NCBI GenBank assembly: GCA_002691725.1
Contig: NZIT01000110.1
Span: 4,746-12,085, forward strand
Length of the DNA stretch: 7,340 nucleotides
Direction: 5' to 3'
Source: SAR116 cluster bacterium
GTDB lineage: Bacteria > Pseudomonadota > Alphaproteobacteria > Puniceispirillales > UBA1172
The notes beneath the pieces were generated by a model. It did no database searches. It saw only the letters and a program-made list of their open reading frames with translations, and was not told the DNA's origin. The position numbers were made by a program, and so were the translations under genes. This document shows positions 6,489 to 7,340 of this stretch, one piece after another (position 1 is the first letter of the stretch; each line of letters starts with the position of its first letter).

Positions 6489-7340
6489 TTATGCTCCTTT
6501 CCCTGACGCTTTACGGTCATTTTGCCCAACATGGATAAACAGATTGCCCCCCGCATCGGATGACACAGTATCATCAGCTTCGACCAAAATAGTCGTGTCC
6601 ATTTGCTGTATCATGGCAGGGCCGTTAAGCGCGACATCAAGCGGTAAGGCCTCGCGCTGATAGATCGGTGTATCAATAAACCGGCCACCAATATGGACTT
6701 GCCGCATGCCAATTTGAGCAGCCTCAAGGCTGTCTTTACGGCCGCTTGGCTGAATAAGCTGAGACAGGTCAAAGGCGTTGCGCTTGCCAATGACAGAGGT
6801 GTTTACATTAACAATATTGGCATTGATTTTATTCAGCCTAACGCGGAAGCGATTAAAATACACCTCCTCAAACAGGGCCTGGATAGCGTCTTTACTGGCT
6901 GGCATCAGCATATTGTCTAAATTGACATTAAGGATATGGGTTTGGCCAATGAACTGCATATCCAGACTTCGGCTGACAATCATCTGATCAATTTGAACAG
7001 GCTCTTTATCAATGATTGCGCGGCCGTGTTGTTCTTGTTGGGCAAAGACGTCATGGAGGCTGTTCGCGTCCATTTTTGCAAGCGGTGTATTTATTGTCTG
7101 GACAAAATCTTGGCGTAAATCAGCAACCACACAGCCAAGGGCATTGGTAATCCCCGGACGGGCAGGAACGAGAACGCTTGGAATGCCCAATTCCTTGGCA
7201 ATCGCAGCAGCATGTAATGGCCCGGCACCACCAAAGGCAAAGAGGCTGAAATCACGCGGATCAGCACCTAATGACACCAGCACCATGCGGATAGCGCCTG
7301 CCATTTTTGCATTGGCGACACGCACCACTGCATCCGCCGC
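6489..7340 (-). CDS. hyuA: Hydantoinase A / 5-oxoprolinase-type subunit, C-terminal part (5' end outside window)
   Basis: A subunit of the same ATP-dependent enzyme as the downstream hyuB product. It belongs to the sugar kinase/Hsp70/actin-fold family and carries the ATP-dependent activation step. The frame is open to the right edge of the window and 283 C-terminal residues are visible; the family is about 680-700 long, so more than half lies outside. The visible start (AADAVVRVANAKMAGAIR) and the block DPRDFSLFAFGGAGPLHA (about 7274-7209) are the standard central motif, so the apparent GTG start at 7328 is internal. PSVLVPARPGITNALGCVVADLRQDF follows as usual. The C-terminal domain ends with the conserved pattern GPAMIQQMDTTILVEADD and GGNLFI. 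The stop is one base before hyuB, so the two form one transcription unit. The substrate is not inferable. The name follows the family and does not claim hydantoin as the substrate. Confidence 0.93.
   Translation of the reverse strand, partial: AADAVVRVANAKMAGAIRMVLVSLGADPRDFSLFAFGGAGPLHAAAIAKELGIPSVLVPARPGITNALGCVVADLRQDFVQTINTPLAKMDANSLHDVFAQQEQHGRAIIDKEPVQIDQMIVSRSLDMQFIGQTHILNVNLDNMLMPASKDAIQALFEEVYFNRFRVRLNKINANIVNVNTSVIGKRNAFDLSQLIQPSGRKDSLEAAQIGMRQVHIGGRFIDTPIYQREALPLDVALNGPAMIQQMDTTILVEADDTVSSDAGGNLFIHVGQNDRKASGKGA
6494..6500 (-). promoter_or_regulatory. Ribosome binding site deciding the hyuB start
   Basis: On the minus strand, AAAGGAG lies 6 bases before the ATG at 6487 and inside the last codons of hyuA. 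It is the strongest Shine-Dalgarno sequence seen in the window. It fixes the hyuB start at 6487 and indicates translational coupling to hyuA, whose stop (TAA, 6491-6489) precedes the ATG by a single base. Confidence 0.75.

Noticed and set aside
6488..6574. 29-codon N-terminal extension of hyuB
   Set aside because: It overlaps hyuA coding sequence, lacks family similarity, and the ATG at 6487 has a strong Shine-Dalgarno sequence and a typical HyuB N-terminus.

Overview
The window looks like ordinary core chromosome from a bacterium, most likely an alphaproteobacterium. The evidence is an ornithine carbamoyltransferase gene followed directly by hslO (Hsp33), an arrangement common in that class. 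The ornithine carbamoyltransferase C-terminus and the Hsp33 and TrkH sequences also resemble alphaproteobacterial versions. Base composition is moderate, near 50% GC by eye and lower than in most terrestrial alphaproteobacteria. A marine lineage such as SAR116 would fit, but that is a guess and not shown by the sequence.

Layout: the left third (about 1-2353) is transcribed rightward. It holds the 3' two thirds of argF, then hslO with an unusual repeat-built N-terminal extension, then a gene for a predicted lipoprotein of unknown function. The rest (2375-7340) is transcribed leftward. In transcription order it holds the 3' part of a hydantoinase/oxoprolinase A-subunit gene, the complete B-subunit gene, folE (GTP cyclohydrolase I) and trkH (potassium uptake channel subunit). 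The two blocks converge with only 21 bases between the lipoprotein and trkH stop codons.

Function: argF serves arginine synthesis. hslO encodes a redox-activated holdase whose four zinc-binding cysteines are all present. The A/B pair should form one ATP-dependent lactam or hydantoin hydrolase, or a related carboxylase; its substrate cannot be read from the window. folE starts folate-type pterin synthesis, and trkH encodes the membrane subunit of a Trk potassium system whose TrkA partner is not here. hyuA and hyuB are one transcription unit, with stop and start one base apart. folE and trkH each have a plausible sigma70-type promoter, so the leftward genes are probably not one operon.

No tRNA, rRNA, CRISPR array, insertion sequence, phage gene or toxin-antitoxin pair was seen, and there is no gene-free stretch above 300 bases. 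I found no new multi-gene system. The points worth a second look are small: the hslO repeat, a loop insertion in the ornithine carbamoyltransferase, operator-like dyads upstream of folE, and the uncharacterised lipoprotein.
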